In this document: positions 12,001 to 18,162 of the stretch, piece after piece
Layout: each line of letters starts with the position of its first letter
How positions within the stretch are numbered: position 1 is the stretch's first letter
NCBI GenBank assembly: GCA_015200025.1
Contig: CP054186.1
Coordinates: 3,460,643-3,524,642 of the forward strand
Length of the DNA: 64,000 nt
Reading direction: 5' to 3'
DNA from: Phycisphaeraceae bacterium
GTDB taxonomy: Bacteria; Planctomycetota; Phycisphaerae; Phycisphaerales; UBA1924
Made by a program: the position numbers and the translations under genes
The notes under the pieces: generated by a model
Seen by the model: only the letters and a program-made list of their open reading frames with translations
The model's database searches: none
Told to the model about the DNA's origin: nothing

Positions 12001-12548
12001 GGCTTTTTCTGGCTCTCTTCCAGTGACGCGAGGAAGAGGAACTTGTCCTGGCGGCGCAGTTGCACGCCCCGCATCGACAGGTTGAGGTTCAGGATCGACA
12101 GGGCGTCGTCGAAGTCGTACTCCTGGCCGGAGAGGAAGGTCAGTTGCCCGGCGGGGACCGGGGCCTCGAAGATCACGGGCAGGCCGGCCTCGCGCGAGAA
12201 AAGATCGATAACTTGGTCGAGCGGCGTGTCCTTGAAGTTGAGCGAGAGCCGGGCCTTGGGTTCCGCCCGGGGGGCCGGCGCGACCGCGGGCACGTCGACC
12301 GGCGCCGGTGCGGGAGCCGCGGGCTGAGCCTCGGCGGCCGGCTGGGCGATGACGACGTACGCCGACGCGGCGGTGGAAAAACTGTCAACTGCGGCGAGCC
12401 ACACCGAGCCTTCGGCCGGTCCCGACAGCCCGAGGCTCAGCACGCCGAGCCCCAGGCCCCGCCCAAGGCCCCAGATCCCCACGGGCGTGCCCGTCACGGC
12501 GGCCACGCGAACCTTTAACCACGCCCTCGTCGATGCACGACGTGTCAT
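1..12548 (-). CDS. Giant secretin-like protein: N0 domain plus about 48 N1-like repeats (3' end outside window)
   Basis: The gene starts at ATG 12548 with GGAGG just upstream. The frame stays open to position 1, giving at least 4182 codons, and continues outside the window. Residues 1 to about 70 are a long signal-peptide-like region. Residues about 98 to 170 (from RLSLNFKDTPLDQVIDLF) match the N0 domain of GspD secretins. The rest is a chain of about 48 units of 80 to 90 residues. Each has the secretin_N pattern: V-L-x-H/N-A-x-A (strand and helix), then a strand such as DARTNTLIVSG, then a helix ending x-LD. Ordinary GspD has N0 to N3 followed by a C-terminal secretin barrel; whether a barrel follows here cannot be seen. 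It lies 110 nt downstream of gspM in the T2SS cluster, so it is the likely outer-membrane or periplasmic partner. The alternative is a non-channel periplasmic filament or scaffold built from N domains. Confidence 0.85.
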   Translation of the reverse strand, partial: MTRRASTRAWLKVRVAAVTGTPVGIWGLGRGLGLGVLSLGLSGPAEGSVWLAAVDSFSTAASAYVVIAQPAAEAQPAAPAPAPVDVPAVAPAPRAEPKARLSLNFKDTPLDQVIDLFSREAGLPVIFEAPVPAGQLTFLSGQEYDFDDALSILNLNLSMRGVQLRRQDKFLFLASLEESQKKPGMVVSGELPPGVRPDEVLTLAIPLQHALADTVVKQIEPLRGKFGAVLAIPAQNMVVVTDTAAQCRRLQEIVRAIDQVKPADTQFRLFTLKHTNADVVVTALRGLVSQKIVREVVMPDGKRVVQEQQDLGGMNLYADARTNAVVAVGTTARLRIVEDLVAMLDVPEGAAALAGEMVTVQLSSVPADAAAAKVNDLFANLPPDRKPRVISLPQASKISIIGPRGQLAQAMSLLAAMDPGAVDEGTGLPKPESRATVLRLKHIDAAQAETLIRKLLTTRQTGMIRLAGLPDGRGLIVQGPADDVAQVEQIAAGLDVSPEGRREVRIVRLPATGGQALLTRVTGLYADRTTGMPEGEAGPVEWEIDAAGGGAILRGSASGLRVFTELLTQAQQLTPPTRTTRVIDVQQAKASDIVGTLRELLEKADSIDPAREVPAPVLGVIEQTNSLLVTAEDAQHAMVAEFVRRLDRIESLDLPPMKLLQLRTADADKIAGMLSARYGGRPQTERASKPVDVKSDAATNTLIVSAHPEPFEEIRAFVDDLNKERREGGEKETRLFPLKVAKAADIAAALDRLYPQPPVPVDRLGRPQPWLQAPKPVTVSADPNTNSLVVYADADQMASIKELADKLDTVELPPTAQLRTYRIQGPSLDAVKTALAGMAARGVIAPQPQPGKPPVPVIIDAEPRSSTLIVTGDETVFATVERVLADLSAVPIARTLRVYPIVNARATDVARRATDIYKAQTAGDPTATPAEITADDPSNTVSIVADEPGTARAARILDELQKQAGPAREIRMIELRVAKAKDVVAFLGDLVRTSETLNARGGPAPVFEAVEATNSVVVAATAPQLAVIDALVRNLDANSTVERPPLRVLRVVTSDAANLAQVLQAAYDKRSAEQRGRLPVDIQADAATNTLVVSAAEGVLPEIEAIVEQLNRTQAQDQAGREIRIFPLRHARAEALAETIDQMFPEPPVPLDPRTRQPRPDLRPPREVVVRAHRETNALIVDAPSKRLAGFEQIVTSLDQSRASGSAEVRTYRVVRADVDRVASTLRTLASGGGLPGVAPTTPVTVTAEPATRALVVSGPREAFAEIEKVLKDLDGTPAGPSMVVRVHPLSHARAEKLRPLLEQLLTARVRGEAPVGPGGAADVKSLLEVASDAATNSLIITAPEPIQAVAEELIRALDKDGPGGSRSMVRVVPLSFADASQTAETLRQAAAAMELPSGGTVSVVAAPGSNALLLAGLDADLAKVEELIRPLDVRPSTGDTPGVQTFTMKHADASVLARIVEPLLVEQQQTDPRILQLQLQYAARNRQDLFRRPSIKVEADTRSNSLIVSGPSSSLELAKAVIERLDQPAPQQDRVAATFTPAKGQAVALAAQAVRIVNATVSQTRGPVEMTAEPGSGAIVVIGTKAQVDESLATLATLDERSASMPAADLALIPLSHADAASVAGSVQGVLRDRGRWPSELLAAERAGLTVPTPTVNADAKGNRLVVSVPTVLMAMARELVGALDVPPAGGAVDVRVFSLSSGDANGIAAALGAALSASASPGEAAATVRAEPASNSVVVSGSARQLDKAEQLVAGMDGARKPDGLGVRTMYLKHTRAESIRPVVESVLTQENLIEMLPQWARAEVIARQGQAAAAPKVRVASEPRLNAIVVSGPRAILDLAEQVIAELDTDPAGRGPGEGDRAVRVIAVRNADAAELAENIEAVFKDEPSGSAPPTIRVDRGSNALFVRADAAQLRTIEALVRAVDDATLTSSRQMRMVPVDRSKADAAMVAETLRRMVGERGETGARVEVISTEELIRREREKAAPADGKPRGMLTPSAPLDWRAAAVAWGVFAAANEPADQPAAGDEADVTIAVDPATNSLMIVGSPRMTDRLAALARQLQDSLPAEPTKVRVVTLPPGVDAQALSQLIGTTVQQIGRVTVVPPQGDRPGRVDNPGGFSGAVSVLPDPSGGALVVVANETDFASVGSMIASVAGVADAGRLTIKVYPLTSVSARQAEDAVADLLRSSPQGAQARRMRSAEIGVAGADGAEIAARFDPASVRVTGGPGGASLIVAAPRESLAVIDRFISLIDQSPTEGRLAIRRYALGNAKAADLSRTLQSLFDAQRQGPGANETPQARFVPDERGNAILVTASGPQHEEVARLLESADASMDEQGLELAIIPLRAASASGVRSAIEAVIVGRDPGRRERLRLSAEEQAGVIVVRGPQEVVAEVRELVGQLDRADIAGLPVRSFKLERADAQSVAQSLTRFFQDRAAMSGRGGGRQGPKVAVMGDRRTGTVVVAAGEDELAQVESLITTFDAPTPMQDLQFKVIPLRHARVADIQATVQNLVSEFRWSNMWSGGEGRRPAGEQVYIETNERTNAVVLMGVGEMMAVAERMITQLDQPPEDRQQLVVRAVGVEKADLRAVKATIERAMATPGWRTWRGPDPDGVVVEIDQGRRSVVLVGKAERVAQAAAYVAELDAAGGRGDQKVETIALRHAKAGRAATTLRQFFLERARAQGLSESPVSILGSAEGNVLVVSADEAGLALVRDLIAQIDVDQLGQDRRTEVYVLQNITATEASNTLRSMFPRAGGEDERVVLTPQPAQNSILVSAPEAMFEQIAGLVRQLDAAPKPEQANIRTVTLQAARAQEVATALRTALPPNVKIAITAVGRSNSLMLTGSDEAINLALEQVSKLDTEKPRALTVFRRFKLDHMSADDASFTVRQMFANRTRTDGEATPSVDYDRASNTLMISASADVMPDIERMILSLDVAPDRPKRTDFVKLEYARAEQTAKALENFYGRYALDATPDARNVTIIPDPASNSLVISAEDGQWEGIRSLLRKLDTKEYDTAQQSEVIPLQHADAVSVARAINEGLRAPLQAELDRERVRIEREARGRQGRNNDEFVQPAVLIDAKDIPTVSAEPQTNSLVVFAGVKMLERIRALVRQLDVPALTNINDIRVVPLRAGKPTVIAQQIRTLFQNQGDSERSSRVRGVLVVGDDTAGALIVRAPDEEFAQIRALAESLQTAVDAGRVQPHVFRLTSVPAARLAPTIQRTFAPIAQQMGETLAVEVERGNNALVVACSDRLREQVARTIEELDKGVFGAGGVGEGRAPGAMGPGVFIVDLKHNSPARMRAMIEAMGLTRAQPADRPGVVTEPITVIEMATRQALAVLAEPGDAPAVISLVKALDAEPAESGEVVQIVRLKLAAAPALAQTLRELLDQSKAAQSAGPAPALAEHLRRLRLTRTGLQEADLEVDLSRPIRLVVSPEANAVIIGSTAGNVQALARVVETLDTLPLGEAVVIRMFPLQNALASRVKVVVDQLFAQGEALSRLPGTQRRGQPVTETGKALTGEVAVAIDERTNTIVVAGREEAVALVEVLVKNLDSDATSSWIEPAVIAIKHGDAGAISRKLNEVLVRGLATTPEAAGLQKQYGRLRLAQQGRDPSKPEVRAEADMFAPLNGLVITDDPALNALIVVGSPGNLAVVRELVGQLDVEAANANSAFRFFPLTNAAADRAARTVQEVFAQRERSGALRSEDRVVITSDARTNSVIVSSSARSLTVVETLLKTLDAAETNATVSIHVLPVEGADVTQLASRIERLMRERIEAANRGGAGGVANPMDAFRIEPEPQNSLLIVACSDENFAVVRDLVDALVKQGQSLAAGQETGLIQLVRTQAVDAATQVRAVYVDKENAKRGPNSVAVSVNERLNALMVTGTSRDVAEVRALVERMESTEVALVRELDRIELRSANALEIVNLLESVLSGRGVSGRQPVGRQATKIKYIRETAARAAGVEPDAPRAEAEIDGAIRDQVTLTPDLRTNAVLVNAPPQILALLREVIQDMDSTKADRLIEQFHLTNADAQKMAEVLRDVFTLRQQGQLFVLAPSEAEQPEDRPGGPTTVTAVPDQRQQLSVAVDARTNTLIVSGTARYLEQVRELVNRLDNIEATERLQTVYHLKNARAREIAATLQEVFKGESDLSRSTLGPTQSGALARQLEAEVTVVGDENSNRLLI

Positions 12549-12658
12549 ATCACAGCCTCCGATCGAATCCCCACCCGGCCCGTCTCCCTCGACCTCGAAC
12601 GCAGTCTACGCGATCCGTCACCCCAACCCGGGCACCGAACACCCCCGCCCCCGGGTGT

Positions 12659-13687
12659 TCACCCCGCGGGCGTGCGTTCGGCCAGGGTCTGGCTGACACG
12701 AACGCGGAAGAGTTCTTCACCGATCCTGAACACCGCGGTCTCGCCCTCGGCGTCGACCAGCGTGGCGTTCTCCACGCTCGCGCCCTTGAGCACCGTCACC
12801 GACGCGCTCGTCCTCGTGTTCACGAGCAACGCCTGAACGCCCGTCCGCGGCGCGCGAACCACGCCCGTCAAACGCCACTCCGCGTACGGCGGCGGCGGCG
12901 GCGGGATTTCGGGCGCGGGAGCCGTCGGGGCCGCGGCGGCGGGCTCCCCGACGGGCTTGACGACCTCTGGGGCGCGAGCCACCTCGCGCGGGGTATCGCG
13001 GAAGGGGTTCCTCGCCGCGATGGCACGCCACACCGCCCCGCTCCCGGGCCGGTCCTCCGCCAGCACCGGGTCCGGCGTCTCCTCCTTGAGCAGCTCGGGC
13101 GCCCACGCGATCGCGACGTCCACCCGCAGCGAGAACTGGTCGCTGTCCTTCGCCCCGATCGGCTTGAGCAGGAACCCTTCGACCCTCAGCCACGGCTGGC
13201 TGTCGATCTCCGAGAGCACGCGCAGGACCTGCGCCAGCGTGCCCTGGCCGCCGACGTCGCCGCGGATGACCATGAAGTCCGGCGAGGTCCTCAGCGCGGT
13301 CCTCAGCCCGCTCGGATCGACCCTCGCGCGGCCCCGCGTGAGCGGGTTCATCTCGCGGATCGGCTCCCCGTGCGAAACGATCACCCGCTTGAGCCCGCCC
13401 CGCTCGGCAACAGCCCGCAGCCCCGCCGTCAGGCGGTGCTCCACCGCGTCTCGCTTGAGGCCCAGCAGCCGACGGCCGATCTCGGACATTTCACGCTGAA
13501 CGGCCCGCTCGTCGGCGAGCCGCTCCTCGAGGTCCCGCACCGACGCCGCGGCCGACACAACCGAGGCCCGGGCCTGGCGCATCGGGGCCCCGTAGGACCA
13601 CTCGTACACGCCGTACCCGGCGAGCAGGACGATCGCCGCGAGGCCCGCGAGGCGGACGCCGGGGCTGATCCGGGGGCGTGCGGTCAT
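12659..13687 (-). CDS. gspM: GspM/PilO-like T2SS inner-membrane protein with C-terminal GspC/PilP-like domain
   Basis: This 342-residue protein has one N-terminal membrane helix (about residues 10 to 28), then a coiled coil (about 38 to 65, ASVRDLEERLADERAVQ), then an alpha/beta periplasmic part, as in GspM/PilO. A second part follows an Ala/Pro-rich linker at about residues 230 to 262. It begins near WRLTGVV and ends in IGEELFRVRVSQ, resembling the homology region of GspC or PilP, including an upstream ARNPF motif. In known T2SS that region contacts the N0 domain of GspD, and no separate gspC is seen here. The ATG overlaps the gspL stop (ATGA). The order L-M-secretin fits the usual L-M and C-D partnerships. 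The GspM assignment rests on topology and position; the C-terminal assignment is by motif. Confidence 0.7.
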   Translation of the reverse strand: MTARPRISPGVRLAGLAAIVLLAGYGVYEWSYGAPMRQARASVVSAAASVRDLEERLADERAVQREMSEIGRRLLGLKRDAVEHRLTAGLRAVAERGGLKRVIVSHGEPIREMNPLTRGRARVDPSGLRTALRTSPDFMVIRGDVGGQGTLAQVLRVLSEIDSQPWLRVEGFLLKPIGAKDSDQFSLRVDVAIAWAPELLKEETPDPVLAEDRPGSGAVWRAIAARNPFRDTPREVARAPEVVKPVGEPAAAAPTAPAPEIPPPPPPYAEWRLTGVVRAPRTGVQALLVNTRTSASVTVLKGASVENATLVDAEGETAVFRIGEELFRVRVSQTLAERTPAG

Positions 13688-15258
13688 CGTGAGCCCCCTT
13701 CCCCGGGCGGCGGGGGCGTGGGCGGGGCCGGTGACGGCCTCGCCGTGATCAACCTTAACGCGAACCGGTCGGACATCTCCGCGCCTTGCGTCGAGACGGT
13801 GTACAGGTCGCTCTGGAGGAGCCGGGCGCGAAGATCCGTCGCCACGCCGCGCTCGAGCGCTCGCCCTTCGAAATCAAACTCGGCCCTGGGCTGCACGATC
13901 CAGTCGCCCTTGGGGTACGAGATGGTCCTCGCGTTGGCGCCGCCGTCGGGCATGAACGCGACGGACGAGTACATCCGCCCCTGGACCTCGTCGGCGTACG
14001 CGACGCCGCCCGCGGGGACCTGCCCGGAGAGCACGCTCAGGTGCCCGAGCCAATCGACCCGGGTGTCGAGCCACGACTTGAGATGGTTCAGCCTCGCGTG
14101 CCGAGCGAGGTGGGCCTGGTAGCGTTCTTCCAGGCGCGCTCGCTCATCGCGGAGCGAGGCGGCCTGCGACTCGACCTTCGCGATCTCCTTCTTGGCGAGG
14201 TAATGCCCACCGCCCCCGACCACGATCGCCCCGAACACCCCCGCCAGCACCAACTGCCGCCGACGGGCCGCCCGGTCCGGCATCCGCTTGGGGTTGACGA
14301 AGTCCAGCGTCGAACGGGCCAGCATCCGCTCGACGAGCAGCCCGACCAACGGCGCCGTCGCCGAACGCTCGCTCTCGGGCATGCCCTCGGGGAGTTTCAC
14401 CACCCCCGGGACGCCCACGGCCTCCCACGGCGCCTCGAGCACCGACCCGCAGCGTTCGCCGACCCGCCGCGTGAACTCACCCTCGCCCAGGACCGCGACA
14501 AACTCGGGCGCGGGACCGGGACGCGTCGAGCGGTAGCTCATCCACGTCCGCTTCGCCTCGACCGAGACTCGGTCGGCGAAGTCCTCGACCTCGGCGCGGC
14601 TGGTCGGACGCGGGGTGTCCGCCGCACGCGCGAACGCCATCTGCCCGTCCTCGACGATCACGAACTCCGTCGACCCCCACCCCACCGCGACCGCCAGGAT
14701 CGTCCCGCCACGACGCTGGCTGAGTTCCCCCAGCAGCGACGCGACCCCGAAACACCGCAGCGACAGCCGCGAGAGTTTCAGCCGCGCCGCCGACGCCACG
14801 GCCAGGCACCACCTCACACGCTCGGCGGGCATCGCGCCCGCCATGACCGCCAGCCCCGACCCCCCGCCCTCGTCCCGCTCGGGGCCCAGCACGGCGTAAT
14901 CGACCGCGGACCCTTCGAGCGGGACCGTCAGTTGCCTGGCCATCTGAAGCCGGACCGCGCCCCCGATCTCGCCCTCGCCCAGCGCGACGCTCCCCGCCGG
15001 GAGCGTGAGCCGCTTGAGGACCACGTCCCCGCGCGAGACGCTCATGACCGCGCCCGAGCGGGGCATCCCGGCACGCTGCAACTCCCCGCCCACCCACGCG
15101 CCCACCGCCGCGCCGTCCTCGCCCGAGACCCCATCGGGGCGGATCGCGCTGACCCACCGCTTGACCTCGACCCGATCCTTGCCCACCCGCGCCGCGACCG
15201 CGCTGAGGCGTGGGCCGTCGATCTCCACCACACTGACCGTCCGTCCGCTCCCGATCAT
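13684..15258 (-). CDS. gspL: GspL/PilM-like T2SS assembly platform protein
   Basis: This 524-residue protein has an actin-like cytoplasmic part (about residues 1 to 325; start VVEIDGPRLSAVAARVG, later VAVGWGSTEFVIVEDGQ) resembling PilM and the cytoplasmic half of GspL. One membrane helix follows (about 334 to 354, LAGVFGAIVVGGGG), then a coiled coil and a periplasmic ferredoxin-like part, as in GspL or a PilM-PilN fusion. In T2SS this protein links the ATPase GspE to the inner-membrane platform. Both ends overlap neighbours by 4 nt: the start at 15258 overlaps the gspK stop, and the stop overlaps the gspM start. It is longer than a typical GspL (about 400 residues). Confidence 0.7.
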   Translation of the reverse strand: MIGSGRTVSVVEIDGPRLSAVAARVGKDRVEVKRWVSAIRPDGVSGEDGAAVGAWVGGELQRAGMPRSGAVMSVSRGDVVLKRLTLPAGSVALGEGEIGGAVRLQMARQLTVPLEGSAVDYAVLGPERDEGGGSGLAVMAGAMPAERVRWCLAVASAARLKLSRLSLRCFGVASLLGELSQRRGGTILAVAVGWGSTEFVIVEDGQMAFARAADTPRPTSRAEVEDFADRVSVEAKRTWMSYRSTRPGPAPEFVAVLGEGEFTRRVGERCGSVLEAPWEAVGVPGVVKLPEGMPESERSATAPLVGLLVERMLARSTLDFVNPKRMPDRAARRRQLVLAGVFGAIVVGGGGHYLAKKEIAKVESQAASLRDERARLEERYQAHLARHARLNHLKSWLDTRVDWLGHLSVLSGQVPAGGVAYADEVQGRMYSSVAFMPDGGANARTISYPKGDWIVQPRAEFDFEGRALERGVATDLRARLLQSDLYTVSTQGAEMSDRFALRLITARPSPAPPTPPPPGEGGSR

Positions 15259-16835
15259 CGTTCACGCCCTCCCGCACGCCACCGACCCGCGCGACGGTCC
15301 GCCCTCGACGTCGAGCCCGTCCCCGCGCCGCCCGCATCGGCCTCGGCCGGCTTGACCTCCGCGCCGGGACCCTCAAGGTCCAGCCCGGCGTCGATCGACA
15401 TCCGCCGGTCACGCATCCCGCGCAGACGCAACGAGCCGACGTCCTCCATCCCCTCGCCGGGTCCGGATGGACCGGCCTCGGGTAGGGCCTCGTCCGTGCC
15501 GTCGTCGAGGTCGGCGCGGGGCTCGCCCGCCGAGACCACGCGTTCCATCGCCAGCGCCAGGCCGAGGTGCGTCACGTCACGAAGATACGCCAGCCGCGGG
15601 CGATCGTCGGCCACGTCGATCACCGCCTCCCATACCACGCGGCCCTCGAGCCCGACGCCCGCGGCCCCGGGGACCGGGTCGTCCTGCCCCTCGCGATCGA
15701 AACCCGCCTCGACCCGCACACGCCACTGCGTGGTCCGGTGGGTCAGCCAATCGGACGCCGCCTGGAACTCGTCGTCGCTGATCACCCCGAGACGGGCGAT
15801 CCACGCGATCGAGGACTTCGCCGCGGCGTCGAGCCCCTCCCGACGCCCCGCGATCGCCGCCGCCGACTCCGCCGAGAGCCCGGGCACCAGCGACAACACC
15901 CCGACGCTCGCCCGATTCACGTCGATCAGCCCGGGCACGAACTCGTCCTCCCACGGCGTGAAGAGGTCCAGCGCCGCCGCCCACGAATCCTTCGGCACGC
16001 CCATCTCCCGCAGCAGCCCCACGAACGCCGAGGATGACGTGACCGCCCGTCTCGTCTGCAGCACTCGCTTCATCGCCTCGGCCTGGCCCCCCATCAACTC
16101 CGACAGCGCGCCGCCCATCGCCTCGTTCCACCCCCCGGCGATCGGCACCCGCGCCAGGCCCACGCCCGAGCCGCCGGCGACCCCCGCCCGCACCGTCGGG
16201 TCGAACGAGAACGCCGTCAGGAGGTTGGTCAGCGGGGCGTCCTCGCTCACCATCGACGCCGCCGCCGATCCGCCGCGCGGTGCTCCAGCCCGCTCGGACG
16301 CGGCGCCTTCGCCTGTCTCCGGGCGTCCGTACAGCGCCGCGAGCGACACCGACGGGAGCGTCGCCAACTCTTCCACGCTCGACCACGCGCGGGTGTTCCT
16401 CCCGGCCACGACGGCCTTGGCCCCGGCCTCGCCCAGCGACGCGATCCCGGCGAGCATGGATTCGTCCGCGCGATTCAGGTCGATCTTTGAGCCCTCGGAC
16501 GCCGCCAAGGCTTCTCTCTCCCCGGGTCCGGACGGTTCGTCGCCCGGGAACGGGATGAGTTTCGCCACCCCGACCCGGCCTCCCGCGGCGCCGAATTCGT
16601 GACGGGCGGTGAGCGTGGGGTCCTCGCCGCGGAGGATCGCCGCCCGCTGGGCCGCGAGTTCCGACATCACCGCCTGCAACCCCGACCACGCCAGCGCCCG
16701 CGACCGCACCCGGTCCGACGTGTGCGACACCCCGCGGTCCACGCCCACGGCCCCCGTGAGCACGCTCAGCGCCGCCGCCGCGCCCATGGTTACCACGAGC
16801 AGCACCAGCATCATGACCGCCCCGCGACGCGTCAT
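15255..16835 (-). CDS. gspK: GspK-like minor pseudopilin
   Basis: This 526-residue protein begins MTRRGAVMMLVLLVV, a type III-signal-like N-terminus without a canonical GFTLxE site, as is common for GspK. It has two helix-hairpin-helix stretches typical of T2SSK: KIDLNRADESMLAGIASLG and LIDVNRASVGVLSLVPGLS. GspK caps the pseudopilus tip with GspI and GspJ. I chose ATG 16835 because it overlaps the gspJ stop as ATGA; an in-frame GTG/ATG 15 nt upstream is less likely. The protein is longer than usual (about 320 residues in Proteobacteria), with an acidic, Gly/Pro-rich C-terminal tail after the last folded segment. Confidence 0.8.
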   Translation of the reverse strand: MTRRGAVMMLVLLVVTMGAAAALSVLTGAVGVDRGVSHTSDRVRSRALAWSGLQAVMSELAAQRAAILRGEDPTLTARHEFGAAGGRVGVAKLIPFPGDEPSGPGEREALAASEGSKIDLNRADESMLAGIASLGEAGAKAVVAGRNTRAWSSVEELATLPSVSLAALYGRPETGEGAASERAGAPRGGSAAASMVSEDAPLTNLLTAFSFDPTVRAGVAGGSGVGLARVPIAGGWNEAMGGALSELMGGQAEAMKRVLQTRRAVTSSSAFVGLLREMGVPKDSWAAALDLFTPWEDEFVPGLIDVNRASVGVLSLVPGLSAESAAAIAGRREGLDAAAKSSIAWIARLGVISDDEFQAASDWLTHRTTQWRVRVEAGFDREGQDDPVPGAAGVGLEGRVVWEAVIDVADDRPRLAYLRDVTHLGLALAMERVVSAGEPRADLDDGTDEALPEAGPSGPGEGMEDVGSLRLRGMRDRRMSIDAGLDLEGPGAEVKPAEADAGGAGTGSTSRADRRAGRWRAGGRER

Positions 16836-17593
16836 GACCCCTCCTTCCACCCAACGAGCGGCCCGTCGGGGATCACGATCAGCCGCCGACGGTCCGCCGC
16901 GCGGACCCCGCGGAGCACGGCGGGCGCCGCGGGCGAGGCGTCGTCGGCGAACTCGCCCTCTCGCTCGGGCTCGGGCGGCAGCGGATCCGACTCCACCTCC
17001 GGCTCGGTCGGCGAAGACTCGCCCTCGATCGCGTTCTCATCCACCGCGGGGCCGCCGCTCGACAGCCACACCAGCACCTCGACCGCCACGGGGAGCACGC
17101 CGGTCTTCTCGCTGTCGAACGTCTCGGCCCACGCCCGCCCGTCGAAGTACCGCATCGTGAACCGCTCCACGCCCGGGAGGACCTCGAACCACTCGCCCGA
17201 GGCCCGCGTCCCCGGCGTGCGACGCCCCATCAGCGAACGCCGCCCCGAGTCGAACCGATACTCGCACACACGCAGGTCCGACAGTTCCCGCTTCGCCGAC
17301 GACGCGTCCGACACGCCCACCGGGACCCCGACGCCGCGGGAGATCACCAGAAGGCGACCCGCTTCACCCCGGATCCCCGCCCCAAGGCCCCCTCCCCCGG
17401 CGACGCACGACGCGAGATCCTCCTCGAGACGGTCCATCAGCATCGAGACGCCCCGCTCGTCCTCGGCCGAGGCACGCCACGCGTCCCGGCCACGCCACAA
17501 GTCGCCCATGAACGCGAACACCGCCCCGCCCAGCGCGGCCAGCAGGCCCAGCGCGATCAGCACCTCGATCATCGTGAACCCGCGGCGAATCAT
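16832..17593 (-). CDS. gspJ: GspJ-like minor pseudopilin
   Basis: This 253-residue protein starts MIRRGFTMIEVLIALG, a classic type III prepilin signal: basic leader, G/F cleavage site, Glu at +5 and a hydrophobic helix. The body contains the GspJ-type aromatic segment (EWFEVLPGVERFTMRYFDG). The ATG at 17593 overlaps the gspI stop (ATGA). A longer reading to 17860 is an artefact of an open frame. The C-terminal 60 residues are acidic and Pro/Glu-rich, ending in a basic patch, and look disordered. GspJ forms the tip complex with GspI and GspK and would be processed by a prepilin peptidase, whose gene is not in this window. Confidence 0.8.
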   Translation of the reverse strand: MIRRGFTMIEVLIALGLLAALGGAVFAFMGDLWRGRDAWRASAEDERGVSMLMDRLEEDLASCVAGGGGLGAGIRGEAGRLLVISRGVGVPVGVSDASSAKRELSDLRVCEYRFDSGRRSLMGRRTPGTRASGEWFEVLPGVERFTMRYFDGRAWAETFDSEKTGVLPVAVEVLVWLSSGGPAVDENAIEGESSPTEPEVESDPLPPEPEREGEFADDASPAAPAVLRGVRAADRRRLIVIPDGPLVGWKEGS

Positions 17594-18162
17594 CGTGCCC
17601 CCCCGCGCTCGCCGCGTCGCCCGCCCGCGGGCGGAGGGTTCGAGGCACCGCCGGCGGCCGCGCCCTCGCCGCGCGTCCCGGCGGCCCGGATCAGGTCGTC
17701 CTCCGCTGGCCTCGACGCCGCCGAGGGCCCGGACAGCCGCGTCGCCTGCGTCAACCTCGCCATGACGGCCGCCCCCTCGCCCTCGCCCCGGGTCACCGTG
17801 ACCGTCACCAACACCAGCCCCTGCGTCCCCCACGGCTCCGTCGTCACGGCCAGCCCCCACGCGAGCCCTTCGATCGCGTCCTCAACGTCGTCGGCCTCGG
17901 GGTCGGTCTCGATGTAGGGCGCCCCGCCGCGGGGCCTCTTGACCATCTGCTCGATGGTCTCGGGCCTCGCGAGGCCCGATTCGATCGCCGAGATCGCCGA
18001 CCTCGCCAGGTCGAGCGCCCGGGCCCGCTCGCCCGTCTCACGCAACGAACGCCCGCCGTCGTTCATCGCCCCCATGATCGCCATCGCGCCCATCACAAAG
18101 AGCCCGAGCGCCAGCATCATCTCGAGCAGCACCGACCCGGGTTGGCGTTGAGCCCGCGTCAC
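17590..18162 (-). CDS. gspI: GspI-like minor pseudopilin
   Basis: This 190-residue protein has a short basic leader followed by GSVLLEMMLALGLFVMGAM. That is a prepilin-like N-terminal helix with Glu at the fifth position after the Gly. I chose GTG 18162 because it overlaps the gspH stop as GTGA; the longer reading to 18261 lies inside gspH. GspI nucleates the pseudopilus tip in known T2SS. The C-terminal third is Gly/Ala/Pro-rich and probably flexible. Identification as GspI rather than another minor pseudopilin relies mainly on gene order G-H-I-J-K. Confidence 0.7.
   Translation of the reverse strand: MTRAQRQPGSVLLEMMLALGLFVMGAMAIMGAMNDGGRSLRETGERARALDLARSAISAIESGLARPETIEQMVKRPRGGAPYIETDPEADDVEDAIEGLAWGLAVTTEPWGTQGLVLVTVTVTRGEGEGAAVMARLTQATRLSGPSAASRPAEDDLIRAAGTRGEGAAAGGASNPPPAGGRRGERGGAR

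Noticed and set aside
1..12548. Several separate secretin N-domain genes instead of one giant gene
   Set aside because: I followed the minus frame from ATG 12548 to position 1 and saw no stop codon; repeat units join without gaps or new start signals.
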